In this document: positions 37,254-37,652 of the stretch, one piece after another
Position numbering within the stretch: the first letter of the stretch is position 1
Layout: every line of letters begins with the position of its first letter
From: a virus
Strand: one strand, 5' to 3'
IMG/VR virus record: IMGVR_UViG_3300037084_000036
Coordinates: 1 to 37,652 of that record
Length of the DNA: 37,652 nt
Translations under genes and position numbers: made by a program
The notes under the pieces: generated by a model
Told to the model about the DNA's origin: nothing
Database searches by the model: none
Seen by the model: the letters and a program-made list of their open reading frames with translations, nothing else

Positions 37254-37531
37254 TTGACGCACCCGTGCATTTTGCCGATCTTCCGGTTGAGGATATCGAG
37301 CTCTTTTTGCGCACGCGCCCGGGATCGCGCGAGCGCCTTGCCCTGTTTCGCGGTGCGCAGCGGCGGCTCGCCGTTCGCCAGCCGAATCACGCCGCGCGAG
37401 AGTGAGCCGCCGCCGGCGGCGCGCAGCTGCTCGGCGAGCTCCTTGGGCAAATGCACCATGGAACGCACGCCGGGCGTGTCCGCTGTGAGAGGCGGACGGC
37501 CGCGCCTGGGTTTGATGGGTAACTCCGTCAT
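37250..37531 (-). CDS. Ribbon-helix-helix-like small DNA-binding protein, possible integrase regulator
   Basis: 93 residues, ATG 37531, with GGAGCCCAC upstream. An Arg/Pro-rich start ('KPRRGRPPLTADTPGV', an AT-hook-like stretch) precedes 'RSMVHLPKELAEQLRAAGGG' and 'SLSRGVIRLANGE', which fits a beta strand and two helices. A basic coiled tail follows ('ARSRARAQKELDILNRK'). It is co-transcribed with int and may act as an excisionase or as its own repressor; this is inference. Confidence 0.65.
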   Translation of the reverse strand: MTELPIKPRRGRPPLTADTPGVRSMVHLPKELAEQLRAAGGGSLSRGVIRLANGEPPLRTAKQGKALARSRARAQKELDILNRKIGKMHGCVK

Positions 37532-37564
37532 GTGGGCTCCGTTTTTGTTTGAAACCGAGACCCT

Positions 37565-37599
37565 ATTTTAGCAGCTTAATTCCGCGATTAAAAGCAGCA
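37565..37599 (-). promoter_or_regulatory. Putative int-operon promoter with repeated GCTGCT operator
   Basis: On the minus strand AGCTGCTAAAAT gives an extended -10 (TGC-TAAAAT, hexamer 37565-37570), 34 bp before the start at 37531. A second copy, TGCTGCTTTTA, lies at 37589-37599, about one helical turn times two upstream, and matches 4310-4320 exactly in inverse orientation. The same GCTGCTA overlaps the promoters in the 4.2-4.4 kb control region. No repressor can be assigned. Confidence 0.45.
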
Positions 37600-37652
37600 C
37601 AAATTTACGGCCGTGACTTGGGAAGCAGCGGCGTGACGTTTTTTTTGGGCGC

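Noticed and set aside
1-37652. Proof of a circular genome by overlapping ends
   Set aside because: The first and last bases share no repeat that I can see, so circularity rests on gene content and attP only.

Overview
The window reads as a complete or nearly complete genome of a temperate, long-tailed (siphovirus-type) phage of a Gram-negative, GC-rich host, probably a proteobacterium. The host type is suggested by a lambda-R-type endolysin, a nested Rz/Rz1 spanin pair and the high-GC codon usage. I recognise no bacterial housekeeping gene. A 50-bp tRNA 3'-half fragment (34067-34116) flanked by short repeats looks like an intact attP. Because it is internal and lacks the tRNA 5' half, the sequence is better explained as the free phage form (possibly a circular genome opened arbitrarily) than as an integrated prophage.

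Layout. (1) 1-4210: mainly leftward early/accessory operon: two small paralogues facing each other, a DUF5131 (Gp37/Gp68, three-Cys-motif) protein, a DNA polymerase III beta-clamp-like protein with an unfamiliar N-terminus, a small exported protein and several short unknowns, punctuated by a hairpin repeat. (2) 4211-4528: divergent control region. (3) 4529-6337: rightward winged-helix protein, two small unknowns, RusA Holliday-junction resolvase, HNH nuclease. (4) 6371-11937: HK97-type packaging and head genes: TerS (P27 type), TerL, portal, prohead protease, major capsid protein. (5) 12044-16653: a cassette of sugar-transferase-like genes placed between the capsid gene and the head-tail connectors: two paralogous MptE/DUF115-like proteins, a GT-D/methyltransferase fusion, a GT2-type and a GT8-like transferase, plus an HNH/AP2-type homing-nuclease-like gene. 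(6) 16650-28879: connectors, head closure, gp10-like, terminator, tail tube, frameshifted tail-assembly chaperone pair, tape measure, then a gene-transfer-agent-like tail tip (DUF2460, DUF2163, NlpC/P60, large hub protein) and a probable tail fibre. (7) 28876-31397: lysis region with several small membrane proteins, endolysin and spanins. (8) 33776-31465, leftward: small conserved phage proteins, ParB-like protein, SAM-methyltransferase-like protein. (9) 33777-34254: promoter with a LexA-like box, a G-quadruplex motif and attP. (10) 37531-34255, leftward: ribbon-helix-helix-like protein, tyrosine integrase, then a chain of short unrelated ORFs joined by a nearly identical start/stop junction repeat.

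The genes fit one lytic/lysogenic programme: integrase plus attP for integration, a short early set without a recognisable helicase, primase or polymerase, one long translationally coupled late operon (most starts overlap the previous stop as ATGA, GTGA or TGATG), and spanin-assisted lysis. The most unusual parts are the glycosyltransferase cassette beside the capsid gene, the beta-clamp homologue without a replisome, and the junction-repeat gene array with a duplicated integrase 3' end.
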